From the NCBI RefSeq assembly GCF_963259705.1, contig NC_081846.1:87928641-87992640 (forward strand): a DNA stretch of 64,000 nucleotides. The letters are read 5' to 3'. Made by a program: the position numbers and the translations under genes. Under the pieces are notes generated by a model, which made no database searches, was not told the DNA's origin, and saw nothing but the letters and a program-made list of their open reading frames with translations. Numbering within the stretch: position 1 is the first letter of the stretch; each line of letters opens with the position of its first letter. The DNA comes from Myotis daubentonii (lineage: Eukaryota; Chordata; Mammalia; Chiroptera; Vespertilionidae). Below, piece by piece: positions 54,835-64,000 of the stretch.

Positions 54835-55191
54835 CTAGAGGCCCAGTGCATGAAATTCTTGCACTCTGGGGTGGGGGAGGGGGGCATCCCTCAGCCCAGC
54901 CTGTGCCTTCTTGCAGTCCGGGAGCCCTTGAGGGTTGGCCTATGTCACCAGTTGGACATCCTTAGTGCTGCCGCGGAGGTGGGAGAGGCTCTCGCCACCG
55001 CCGCTGTGCTCGCCAGCCATGAGCCTGGCTCAGGGCTTCTGGCTGAGCAGGACTCCTCCTGTGGGAGCACACTGACCACCAGGGGGCAGTTCCTGCGTTG
55101 AGCGTCTGCCCCCTGGTGGTCAGTGCACATCATAGTGACCGGTTGTTATGCTGTTGGGTTGATTTGCATATTAGCCTTTTATTATATAGGA
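54835..55191 (-). mobile_element. HeliBat element (357 bp)
   Basis: The minus-strand 5' end is TCCTATATAATAAAAGGC at 55191 and the 3' end is CTAG at 54835, with flanking A and T. It contains a nearly palindromic pair of CTGACCACCAGGGGGCAG words (55072 and about 55122, inverted). Confidence 0.9.
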
Positions 55192-55790
55192 TAGGTAAGC
55201 ATGGGAGAAAATTGGGAAATTACAAAAAAGATCTTAAAATGCATATATAATCTTTGCATTGTGTTTTTTTCCAAATCTACTAACTTTTAAAAAACCTTAT
55301 TTTGAAAGAATTGTGGACTCTATTAAATTTTGACTGGAGTGTTATCATTTAGGAAGCGCTGCATGAATGTCTGTTCTCTTTCCTGAGCCCCTCCCTCAGA
55401 GGTAAAGACGGATGCATTGGTGCTGACCTTGGTGAGCTGGGAGGCGAGGCCCAGGGTTGCAGTCATTTGTCTCAGCACAGCTTACACAGCACCTCTGAAC
55501 CAAGCGGGCATGGGAGCAAACAGACCGTAGTTGCATATTCTTGAAATTGGGAACAAATTTCATGTCACTTTCTGCTTTGTATTTTTACATTCATCATATC
55601 ATCTGACTTCGAGAGCTGTCCTGTGATAGTCTGTGTGGAAATAGGAGGCCGAGGCCACACGAAGGAGCTCTTGCTGGGGGTTTCCTTTCTTCTCAGCCTG
55701 TCTTCTCTGCCATGTCCACTCGCCAGCTGATCTGTCTGTTCTCTATGCGTGGATTCTGATCACCACTTTGACACCTGTGTCAAGGGTTCA
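55192..55790. other. Intergenic, not identified
   Basis: No named repeat or exon is seen. Confidence 0.35.
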
Positions 55791-55794
55791 AAAC

Positions 55795-55940
55795 TGGTCT
55801 TATTGCTGCTATGGAAAACAGTTTGGCAGTTTCTGGAAAAGTTAAACATACAGTGACTATCACCCAGCAGTTCCATCCCTAGATACATACATGAGCATTG
55901 GAAACATGTCTATGTGGAGACTTGCACACAAAGGTTCATA
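55795..55940 (+). mobile_element. Old L1 ORF2 C-terminal fragment
   Basis: GGAAAACAGTTTGGCAGTTTC and CACCCAGCAGTTCCATCCC are L1 ORF2 words. A HeliBat interrupts it on the right. Confidence 0.65.
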
Positions 55941-56608
55941 ATATATATATATGTGTATAAAACCCTAGTATGCAAATAGACCGAATGTCAGAACAACAGA
56001 ACACCTGGTCGCTATGATGTATTCTGACCACCAGGGGGCAACATGCAGAACATGACGGGCATCAGCAGCAGGTGGCAGTGCGTGGAACATGGTGGGCATT
56101 GGCTGTGGCTGGATGGTGGAGCAGGTGAGCAGGGCACCAGACAAAGGCGGGGCACCGGTCACTCATCGGGGCGAGCCTCTGGTGGTTACTGAAAATTCTT
56201 TGCTCTGGCGTGTCACTGTCCTGCCCGGCACTCACACCTGCTGCCGGCACTGGCACCAGCCCTGATCGCTCGGCATTGTCAGCGGGTGCGAGTGGCAGCT
56301 GCTGGCCCTGATTGCCCCTCAGGGCTTCTCTACCTCCCCCTGCTCCTGAGGGGCGATTGGGGCTGACAGCTGCCGCCTGACACCTGTCCTGATCATTCTG
56401 TGCTGTTGACGGGTACAAGTGGGGCTGGCGCCATCAGCACGTGGGAGCGGTGGTGGCAGGAGTGGGGCTGCATGCAGATGGAGCTGGGGTCCACAGCGGG
56501 AGGTGCCGGGAAGGGGCGTGGAGGATGAGCCGAGACCTACCCCTGTGCCCACCACAGCCCTGCGGCCCACAGTTTCTTTCAAGGTGCACGAATTTATGAA
56601 ATGCTGAA
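55941..56608 (+). mobile_element. HeliBat-related element, diverged (about 668 bp)
   Basis: It has GTATAAAACCCTAGTATGC near the start, GACCACCAGGGGGCAAC, and a degraded hairpin GGTGCACGAATTTATGAA at 56581. Borders are approximate because both ends have mutated. Confidence 0.72.
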
Positions 56609-56639
56609 AGGTATCCTTTAAGAAGAGGAAGAAGAAGAA

Positions 56640-56985
56640 AAAGGTAAAGATACAAATTATGAACAACAAATACACATCTATCAACAAGAGAATCTAAAAA
56701 TCAAGTGAATAAATAATCTGAAGAACGGAATAAACTGGTGAATATAATAGAATCAGGGGCATAGAAAGGGAGTGGACTGACAATTCTTGGGGGGAAAGGG
56801 GTGTGGGGGATGCGGGAAGAGCCTGGAAAAAAACTGTACACCTATGGATGAGGACAGTGGGGGGCGGGGGGGGGGGAGGTAAGGACAGAGGGTGGGGTGG
56901 GAACCGGGTGGAGGGGAGCTACGGGGGTAAAAAAGGAACAACTGTAATAATCTGAACAATAAAGATTTAATTAAAAAAAGAATAA
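56640..56985 (+). mobile_element. L1 3' end, G-rich variant
   Basis: A G-rich 3'UTR (GGGGGGCGGGGGGGGGG at 56859) is followed by AACAATAAAGATTTAATTAAAA. The layout is as at 8874-9055, but the family is older. Confidence 0.6.
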
Positions 56986-57289
56986 ACAAAAATCAAATTA
57001 ATTCAGCAAAATATCATATAGGACAAAATATCAATACACAAAAACCTCTTTTATTGGAGTAAGGAGGCAGGAGTCATTTAAAAACAAATTTAAGAAAGCA
57101 ATTCCATTTAAAAATATCAACATTAATAAAATTCTTAGGAATTGATTTAATCAAGGATGCATGACATGTAGAGTAAAAATTACAAAACTTTTCTGAAAGA
57201 ATTAAAGGAAACCTAAATAAATGTGAAGATATTCCATGGGTTGAAAAACAATTTAGGTGAAGTGGCACTAGTACAGATTATAGGCTATA

Positions 57290-58060
57290 GATTAAATGTA
57301 ATTCCTATGAAAATTCCCAAAGAACTCTGGGAAGAAATGCACAAGTGGATCCTAACATTCCTATGTCACGGCAAGGTGGAGTTGAAGAATTTTTGAAAAG
57401 TGCAGGCATTAAGTAGGGGAAAGAAGTGCCTTTTCAACAAATGATCCCAGGCAACTGGTTATCCACATGAAAAGGAATGGAATTGGACCCTTTCCTCACA
57501 CCACATAAAACATTAATTCAAAATAGATACAAGGCTTGCCTAGCTGGTGTGGCTCCACTGAGGTCACGGTTCCATTCCCAGTCAGGGCACATGCCTGGGT
57601 TGCAAGCTTGATTCCAGGTGCCGGGTGTGCAGGAGGCAGTCGATCAATGATTCTCATCATTGATGTTTCTTTCTCTCTCCCTCTCTCTTCCTCTCTGAAA
57701 TCAATAAAAATATATTAAAAAATAGATGCAAGGCTTAAATGTAAGAGGACAATTATAAACTCCCAAAGAAAACATGGGGCTACACCTTTGGACTTAGCAG
57801 TGGTTTCTTATATCTGACGCCAAAGCACAACCAGGGCAAGAAAAAATAGATAAACTGAATTCCTCAAAAATAGAAATCTTTGTTCATCAAAAGCTACCCA
57901 GAAAGTGGAAAGACAGCACACAGAATGGAAACACATATTTTCACATTACATATCTGATGATCTGTTATCCAGAACATAGAAAGAACTTTTATGACTTATC
58001 AACAAAATATAGACACCCCATTTTTCACACTTTTAAAAATTGAATTTATTGGGGTGACAT
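57290..58060 (+). mobile_element. Old L1 ORF2 fragment
   Basis: Words such as AATGTAATTCCTATGAAAATTCC and AGCACAACCAGGGCAAGAAAA follow L1 ORF2. A Ves SINE splits it. Confidence 0.7.
57533..57722 (+). mobile_element. Ves SINE
   Basis: The copy is flanked by AATAGATACAAGGCTT / AATAGATGCAAGGCTT. Confidence 0.9.
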
Positions 58061-58670
58061 TTATTAATAAAACTAGAGGGCCCAATGCATGAAATTTGTG
58101 CAAGGGGCTCAGCCCTCGCAGCCCTGGCTTTGTCTGGAAGCTTGTCCAGACGGTCATTCTGTTTGGTCTAATTAGCATATTAGCTCTTTATTATATAGGA
58201 TTATATAGGTTGCAGGTGTACAATTCTGTAATACACCATCTGTATATTGCATTGTGTGTTCACCACCCAAGTCTAGTCTCCTTCCATCACCATTTATCTC
58301 CCCATTATCCTCTTCTACCTTCTCCCATCTCCTTTTCCTCTGGTAATCACCATGCTGTTGTCTGTGTCTATGAGGTTTGTGGGTTGTTTTTTTTCTTTTC
58401 TTAATCCCTTTACCCTTTTCACCCAGTCCCCCAACCTCTTTCCTCTCTGAAAGTTGTCAGTCTGTTCTCTATGAGTCTGTTTCTATTTTGTTTGTTAGTT
58501 TATTTTATTCATTAGATTCCACATATGAGTGAAATCATGTGGTACTTGTCTTTCTCTGATTGGCTTATTTCACTTAGCATAATGCTGTCCAGGTCCTGCC
58601 ATGCTCTCACAAAGGGTAAGTTTCCTTCTTTTTTATGGCTGAGTAGTATTCCATTATGTAAATGTGCCAC
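58030..58670 (-). mobile_element. Antisense L1 3' fragment
   Basis: GAATTTATTGGGGTGACATT, GTTGCAGGTGTACAATTCTG and the GAGTAGTATTCCATT word mark an antisense L1 3' part. A 128-bp HeliBat is inserted at 58073-58200. Confidence 0.75.
58073..58200 (-). mobile_element. Very short HeliBat (128 bp) with empty site visible
   Basis: The minus-strand TCCTATATAATAAAGAGC start and CCCTCTAG end are both present. Removing the element restores ATTAATAAAA-TTATATAGG, the expected L1 sequence, so the A/T insertion site is clear. Confidence 0.92.
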
Positions 58671-58679
58671 TGGACTTGA

Positions 58680-59398
58680 GTAGACCCTTCTTCAGAGGAC
58701 ATGAAGAGATGTTAAACATCAGTAGTCATGATGAAAGTACAAATTCCACAATGGAATGCCCCTTCACACAACAGAAGAACGGCTGTAATGATGAAAACAA
58801 AAAATAATTGTTCACAATGATGTACAGAAATTGGACTCCTTAAAGATTGCTTGTGGAAATGTCAAATAATGCATCCTATGTGTACCATAGTTTGGTATTT
58901 GGTAAAATAAAGATTAAAAGACAATTACAATATGGTGTAACAATTCCACTCATAAATACATATTGCAAATAATTGAAAACAGGTGTCAAACAGAAACGTG
59001 TGCACAAATATCCATAGTAGCACTGTTCACAATAGCCGAGAGGTAGGAACAACTCAAATGCTACCACTGGGTGAGCGGGCAAACAAATGTGGTTGATCCT
59101 TAGGCTGCAGCATTATTCTGACCAATAAAGGAATTACGTAAGGTGGCGCAGCTGCTCTAGAAAACAGCATGGCAGTTCCTCAAACTGAAACACTGAACTA
59201 GTGTCTGACCCAGCAGTTCCACTTCAGGGCACATACTCAAACGATGTGAAAGCAGGGACTTGCACAGAGATCTGCACGCCCATCTTCCATATTCATAGCA
59301 GCATTGCTCACAATAGCCAAACAGTGGAAGCAATCCAAGTCTCCACTGATGGACAAAATGATCCACAAAAGGTGGTCTATATACAATGGATTACTTTT
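58680..59398 (+). mobile_element. Old L1 ORF2 C-terminal fragment
   Basis: CAGAGGACATGAAGAGATG, CAGCAGTTCCACTTCAGG and CAACAGTGG-type words match the old L1 ORF2 end. Confidence 0.65.
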
Positions 59399-59431
59399 TT
59401 TTAGTTTCATATTATTTATTTTAACACAATT

Positions 59432-61708
59432 CTTTTTTATTTATTTATTTATTTTTTTATTGCTTAAAGTATTACAAAGGGTATTACATATGTATCCATT
59501 TTATCCCCCCGCCCTAGACAGTCCCCTAGCCTCCCCTATCACCCAGTGTCTTATGTCCATTGGTTATGCTTATATGCATGCATACAAGTCCTTTAGTTGA
59601 TCTCTTACCCCCCTACCTCCTGCCCCCCAACCCTCCCCGGCCTTCCCGCTGCAGTTTGACAATCTGTTTGAGGCAGCTCTGCCTCTGTATCTATTATTGT
59701 TCAAAAGTTTATAATGGTCTCTATTGTCCATGAATGAGTGAGATCATGTGGTATTTTTCCTTTATTGACTGGCTTATTTCACTTAGCATAATGCTCTCCA
59801 GTTCCATCCATGACGTTGCAAATGGTAAGAGTTCCTTTTTAGAGCAGCATAGTATTCCATCGTGTAGATGTACCACAGTTTTCTAATCCATTCATCTACT
59901 GATGGGCACTTAGGCTGTTTCCAGATCTTAGCTATGGTGAATTGTGCTGCTATGAACATAGGGGTGCATATATCCTTTCTGATTGGTGTTTCTGGTTTCT
60001 TGGGATATATTCCTAGAAGTGGGATCACAGGGTCAAATGGGAGTTCCATTTTCAGTTTTTTAAGGAAACTCCATACTGTCTTCCATAGTGGCTGCACCAG
60101 TCTGCATTCCCACCAGCAGTGCACAAGTGTTCCTTTTTCTCCACATCCTCTCCAGCACTTGTCGTTAGTTGATTTGTTGATGATAGCCAGTCTGACAGGT
60201 GTGAGATGGTACCTCATTGCTGTTTTGATTTGCATCTCTCGGATGATTAGTGACTTTGAGCATGTTTTCATATGTCTCTTGGCTTTCTGAATGTCCTCTT
60301 TTGAAAGGTGTCTATTTAGGTCCTTTGCCCATTTTTTGATTGGATTGTTTATCTTCCTTTTGTTAAGTTGTATGAGTTCCCTATAAATTTTGGAGATTAG
60401 GCCCTTATCAGATATGTCATTGGCAAATATGTTTTCCCACACAGTGGGTTTTCTCGTTGTTTTGTTGATGGTTTCTTTTGCTGTGCAGAAGCTTTTTATT
60501 TTGATGTAGTCCCATTTGTTCATTTTTTCTTTGGTTTCAAGTGCCCTAGGAGCTGTATCAGTGAAGAAATTGCTTCGGCATATGTCTGAGATTTTGTTGC
60601 CTTTGGATTCTTCTAGAATTTTTATGGTATCCTGTCGTACATTTAAGTCCTTTATCCATTTTGAGTTTATTTTTGTGTATGGTGTAAGTTGGTGGTCTAG
60701 TTTCATTTTCTTGCATATGTCTGTCCAATTTTCCCAGCATCATTTATTGAAGAGACTATCTTGGCTCCATTGTATGTTCTTGCCTCCTTTGTCAAATATT
60801 AATTGAGCATATTGGTTCGGGCCGATTTCTGGGGTCTCTATTCTATTCCATTGATCTATATGCCTATTCTTGTGCCAGTACCAGGCAGTTTTGAGAACAG
60901 TGGCTTTGTAATACAACTTGATATCTGGTATTGAGATCCCACCTACTTTGTTCTTTTTCAGGATTGCTGCAGCTATTCGGGGTCTTTTTTTATTCCAGAT
61001 GAATTTTTGGAGAGTTCGTTCTAGATCTCTGAAGTATGCCATTGGTATTTTAATGGGAAGTGCATTGAATTTATAGATTGCTTTGGGTAGTATGGACATT
61101 TTAATGATGTTGATTCTACCAATCCATGAACACGGTATGTTCTTCCATCTGTTTATGTCTTCCTCTATATCTTTTTTCAACGTCCTGTAGTTTTCTGAGT
61201 AGAGGACTTTTACCTCTTTAGTTAAGTTTATTCCTAGGTAGCTTAATTTTTTTGGTGCAATGGTAAACGGGATTGTTTTTATAATCTCTCTTTCTGAAAG
61301 TTCACTATTGGTGTATAGAAATGCCTCAGATTTCTTGGGGTTAATTTTGTATCCTGCTACATTGCCAAATTCATGTATTAAGTCTAGTAGCTTTTTGATG
61401 GAATCTCTAGGGTTTTGTATGTATAATATCATGTCGTCTGCAAATAAGGACAGTTTTACTTCCTCTTTTCCAATTTGGATGCCTTTTATTTCTTCTTCTT
61501 GCCGAATTGCAATGGCTAACACTTCCAGTACTATGTTGAACAGGAGTGGTGAGAGGGGGCATCCCTGTCTTGTTCCTGTTCTTAGGGGAAATGGTGTTAG
61601 TTTTTGTCCGTTGAGTATGATATTGGCTGTGGGCCTGTCATATATGGCTTTTATTATGTTGAGGTATGATCCTTCTACTCCCACCTTGCTGAGAGTTTTT
61701 ATCAAAAA
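59432..61708 (-). mobile_element. Young antisense L1, copy A, 5'-truncated
   Basis: On the minus strand, reverse-transcriptase coding sequence (61705-60740, with the catalytic FADD box in LFADDMILY) runs into the C-terminal domain (60706-59783, zinc-knuckle-like CWRGC...HCWWEC). The 3'UTR and a T-rich tail reach about 59432. A TGA replaces the Trp of NKWCWENW seen in copy B, and a small deletion near 59840 shifts the C-terminal frame. It is not functional. Confidence 0.95.
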
Positions 61709-62381
61709 CTAGAGGCCCGGTGCACAAAAATTTGTGCACTCGGCGGGGGAGGGGGGGTCCCTCAGCCTGGCCTGCGCCCTCTCGCAGTCTAGGACCCCTC
61801 GGGAGATAACGACCTGCTGGCTTAGGCCTGCTCCCGGGTGGCAGAGGGCAGGCCCAATCCCTAGGTGCAGCCCCTGGTCGGGCTCAGAGCAGGGCCAATT
61901 GGGGAGTTGGGGCGCCGCCCCCTGTCACACTCAAGGCAGGGTCGATGGGGAGGTTGTGGAGCAACCCCCTGTCACACACAGAGCAGGGCCCATCAGGGGG
62001 GTTGGGGCTCTGTACCCTGTCACGCACAGAGCAGGGCCCATCAGGGGGTTAGGGTGCTGCCCTCTATCACCCACAGAGCAGGGCGGATCAGGGGGTTGGG
62101 GTGCCGCCACTCTCACACTCAGGGCAGGGCTGATGGGGAGGTTATGGCTCTACCCCGTCACACACAGAGCAGGGCCCGTGGGGGGGGGGGAGCTCCCCCC
62201 TATCAGGCACAGAGCAGGGTGGATAGAAAGGTTGTGGCCCCGCCCCCTGTCACACACAGAGCCGCAGGGCGATCAGGGGGTTTGGGTGCTGCCCCCTGTC
62301 ACGCTGATTCCAGTGCCGGGAGGCCTCACGGCTCCGCTGACCCCGGTGCTGGGAGGCATATTACCCTTTTACTATATAGGG
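61709..62381 (-). mobile_element. HeliBat with about 60-bp tandem repeats (673 bp)
   Basis: The plus-strand view starts CTAGAGGCCCGGTGCAC with the TTTGTGCAC hairpin half. It ends with TTACCCTTTTACTATATAGGG. The internal 61870-62290 part repeats GAGCAGGGC-(C/G)ATCAGGGGGTTGGG. Its long open frames come from the GC-rich repeat, not from a gene. Confidence 0.85.
61870..62290 (+). repeat. About 60-bp minisatellite inside the HeliBat
   Basis: About seven imperfect units contain CACAGAGCAGGGC and GGGGGTTGGGGTGC. Confidence 0.85.
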
Positions 62382-62535
62382 TAGAGGCCTGGTGCACGGG
62401 TGGGGCTGGCTGGTTTGCCCTGAAGGGTGTCCTGGATCAGGGTGGGGGTCCCCACTGGGGTGCCTGGCCAGCCTGGGTGAGGGGCTGAGGGCTGTTTTCA
62501 GGCTGGGGGTGACTGAACTCCCAAACGCTCCTTTT
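62382..62535 (-). mobile_element. HeliBat 3' end fragment, cut by L1 copy B
   Basis: A second GTAGAGGCCTGGTGCACGGG start follows the previous element head to tail. It stops at the poly-T tract of the next L1. Confidence 0.75.
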
Positions 62536-64000
62536 TTCCTTTTTTTTTTTTTTTTTTTTATTTTTATTTTTATTTTTTTTATTTTTATTTTTTTCTTTTT
62601 CTTTTTTTTTTTTTATTGCTTAAAGTATTACAAAGGGTATTACATATGTATCCATTTTATCCCCCCGCCCTAGACAGTCCCCTAGCCTCCCCTATCACCC
62701 AGTGTCTTATGTCCATTGGTTATGCTTATATGCATGCATACAAGTCCTTTAGTTGATCTCTTACCCCCCTACCTCCTGCCCCCCAACCCTCCCCGGCCTT
62801 CCCGCTGCAGCTCGACAATCTGTTTGAGGCAGCTCTGCCTCTGTATCTATTATTGTTCAAAAGTTTATAATGGTCTCTATTGTCCACGAATGAGTGAGAT
62901 CATGTGGTATTTTTCCTTTATTGACTGGCTTATTTCACTTAGCATAATGCTCTCCAGTTCCATCCATGACGTTGCAAATGGTAAGAGTTCCTTCCTTTTT
63001 ACAGCAGCATAGTATTCCATCGTGTAGATGTACCACAGTTTTCTAATCCATTCATCTACTGATGGGCACTTAGGCTGTTTCCAGATCTTAGCTATGGTGA
63101 ATTGTGCTGCTATGAACATAGGGGTGCATATATCCTTTCTGATTGGTGTTTCTGGTTTCTTGGGATATATTCCTAGAAGTGGGATCACAGGGTCAAATGG
63201 GAGTTCCATTTTCAGTTTTTTAAGGAAACTCCATACTGTCTTCCATAGTGGCTGGACCAGTCTGCATTCCCACCAGCAGTGCACAAGTGTTCCTTTTTCT
63301 CCACATCCTCTCCAGCACTTGTCGTTTGTTGATTTGTTGATGATAGCCAGTCTGACAGGTGTGAGATGGTACCTCATTGCTGTTTTGATTTGCATCTCTC
63401 GGATGATTAGTGACTTTGAGCATGTTTTCATATGTCTCTTGGCTTTCTGAATGTCCTCTTTTGAAAGGTGTCTATTTAGGTCCTTTGCCCATTTTTTGAT
63501 TGGATTGTTTATCTTTCTTTTGTTAAGTTGTATGAGTTCCCTATAAATTTTGGAGATTAGGCCCTTATCAGATATGTCATTGGCAAATATGTTTTCCCAC
63601 ACAGTGGGTTTTCTCGTTGTTTTGTTGATGGTTTCTTTTGCTGTGCAGAAGCTTTTTATTTTGATGTAGTCCCATTTGTTCATTTTTTCTTTAGTTTCAA
63701 GTGCCCTAGGAGCTGTATCAGTGAAGAAATTGCTTCGGCATATGTCTGAGATTTTCTTGCCTTTGGATTCTTCTAGAATTTTTATGGTATCCTGTCGTAC
63801 ATTTAAGTCCTTTATCCATTTTGAGTTTATTTTTGTGTATGGTGTAAGTTGGTGGTCTAGTTTCATTTTCTTGCATATATCTGTCCAATTTTCCCAACAC
63901 CATTTATTGAAGAGACTATCTTGGCTCCATTGTATGTTCTTGCCTCCTTTGTCAAATATTAATTGAGCATATTGGTTCGGGCCGATTTCTGGGGTCTCTA
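62536..64000 (-). mobile_element. Young antisense L1, copy B, continues past the window edge
   Basis: A long T/(TTTTA)n tract (62536-62612) is followed by 3'UTR and ORF2 C-terminal coding sequence. The frame is open from the 62877 stop at least to 63866 and shows no stop to the window edge. The NKWCWENW Trp codon that is a stop in copy A is intact here. The sequence is nearly identical to copy A. Whether ORF1 and the 5' end exist cannot be seen. Confidence 0.95.
62877..63999 (-). CDS. L1 ORF2 C-terminal part, open and partial (copy B)
   Basis: This is the L1 ORF2 C-terminal domain. It has conserved [15 protein letters not shown], then [19 protein letters not shown], then the Cys/His knuckle [18 protein letters not shown], and ends SLIRGQ with a stop at 62877. 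The open frame reaches the window edge in the same frame as copy A's reverse transcriptase. Confidence 0.85.
   Translation of the reverse strand, partial: ETPEIGPNQYAQLIFDKGGKNIQWSQDSLFNKWCWENWTDICKKMKLDHQLTPYTKINSKWIKDLNVRQDTIKILEESKGKKISDICRSNFFTDTAPRALETKEKMNKWDYIKIKSFCTAKETINKTTRKPTVWENIFANDISDKGLISKIYRELIQLNKRKINNPIKKWAKDLNRHLSKEDIQKAKRHMKTCSKSLIIREMQIKTAMRYHLTPVRLAIINKSTNDKCWRGCGEKGTLVHCWWECRLVQPLWKTVWSFLKKLKMELPFDPVIPLLGIYPKKPETPIRKDICTPMFIAAQFTIAKIWKQPKCPSVDEWIRKLWYIYTMEYYAAVKRKELLPFATSWMELESIMLSEISQSIKEKYHMISLIRGQ

Noticed and set aside
59868..60290. 140-residue plus-strand frame, repeated at 63028-63450
   Set aside because: It is the antisense shadow of L1 ORF2. The minus strand holds the conserved protein.
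61260..61712. 150-residue plus-strand frame
   Set aside because: It is antisense to the L1 reverse-transcriptase domain.
61734..62488. Two overlapping open frames of over 200 residues
   Set aside because: They lie wholly in the GC-rich tandem array of a HeliBat. The repeats lack stops in more than one frame and there is no known motif.

Overview
This window is nuclear DNA of a vespertilionid bat (mouse-eared, pipistrelle or serotine type). The evidence is about 23 tRNA-derived Ves SINEs, several short HeliBat-type rolling-circle elements (5' TC, a palindromic hairpin near the 3' end, 3' CTAG/CTAA, inserted between A and T), small hAT elements, and young L1s. The species cannot be fixed from the sequence alone. 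Coding exons are a small fraction of the window.

Two real genes were found, in the pairing known from human 2q14.3. NIFK (the nucleolar RRM protein that binds the Ki-67 FHA domain) lies on the minus strand. Its start codon is at 12244 and its stop at 4392, with seven expected exons plus one frame-neutral 36-nt candidate exon. TSN (translin) lies on the plus strand. Its six exons run from 37269 to 47508 and splice to exactly 228 codons plus stop. Both start inside CpG islands and are divergently arranged, about 25 kb apart. NIFK acts in the nucleolus and on mitotic chromosome periphery. Translin is an octameric RNA/DNA-binding protein and a partner of TSNAX. Nothing in the sequence suggests that the two act together.

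The 25-kb gap between them is filled with old and young insertions. In order these are an L2 stretch; LTR sequence in both orientations flanking a fragment of a CREBZF retrocopy; an RPL32 processed pseudogene inside an old L1; two HeliBats; a 5' half of an L1 (5'UTR, ORF1 and the start of ORF2); a TOMM34 processed pseudogene carrying a nested L1 and a SINE; and a 3.5-kb betaretrovirus-like ERV. The ERV has 414/415-bp LTRs, a tRNA-Lys-type primer site and a perfect 6-bp target duplication.

TSN introns hold L1 3' ends, SINEs, a long antisense L1 and a 223-bp hAT element. A HeliBat sits in or just past the TSN 3' UTR. Beyond TSN (50-64 kb) there is only repeat DNA. It ends in two nearly identical young antisense L1 3' ends. 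The first is inactivated by visible breaks. The second has an open ORF2 that runs off the window. I see no new protein-coding system. The most unusual structures are listed as findings.
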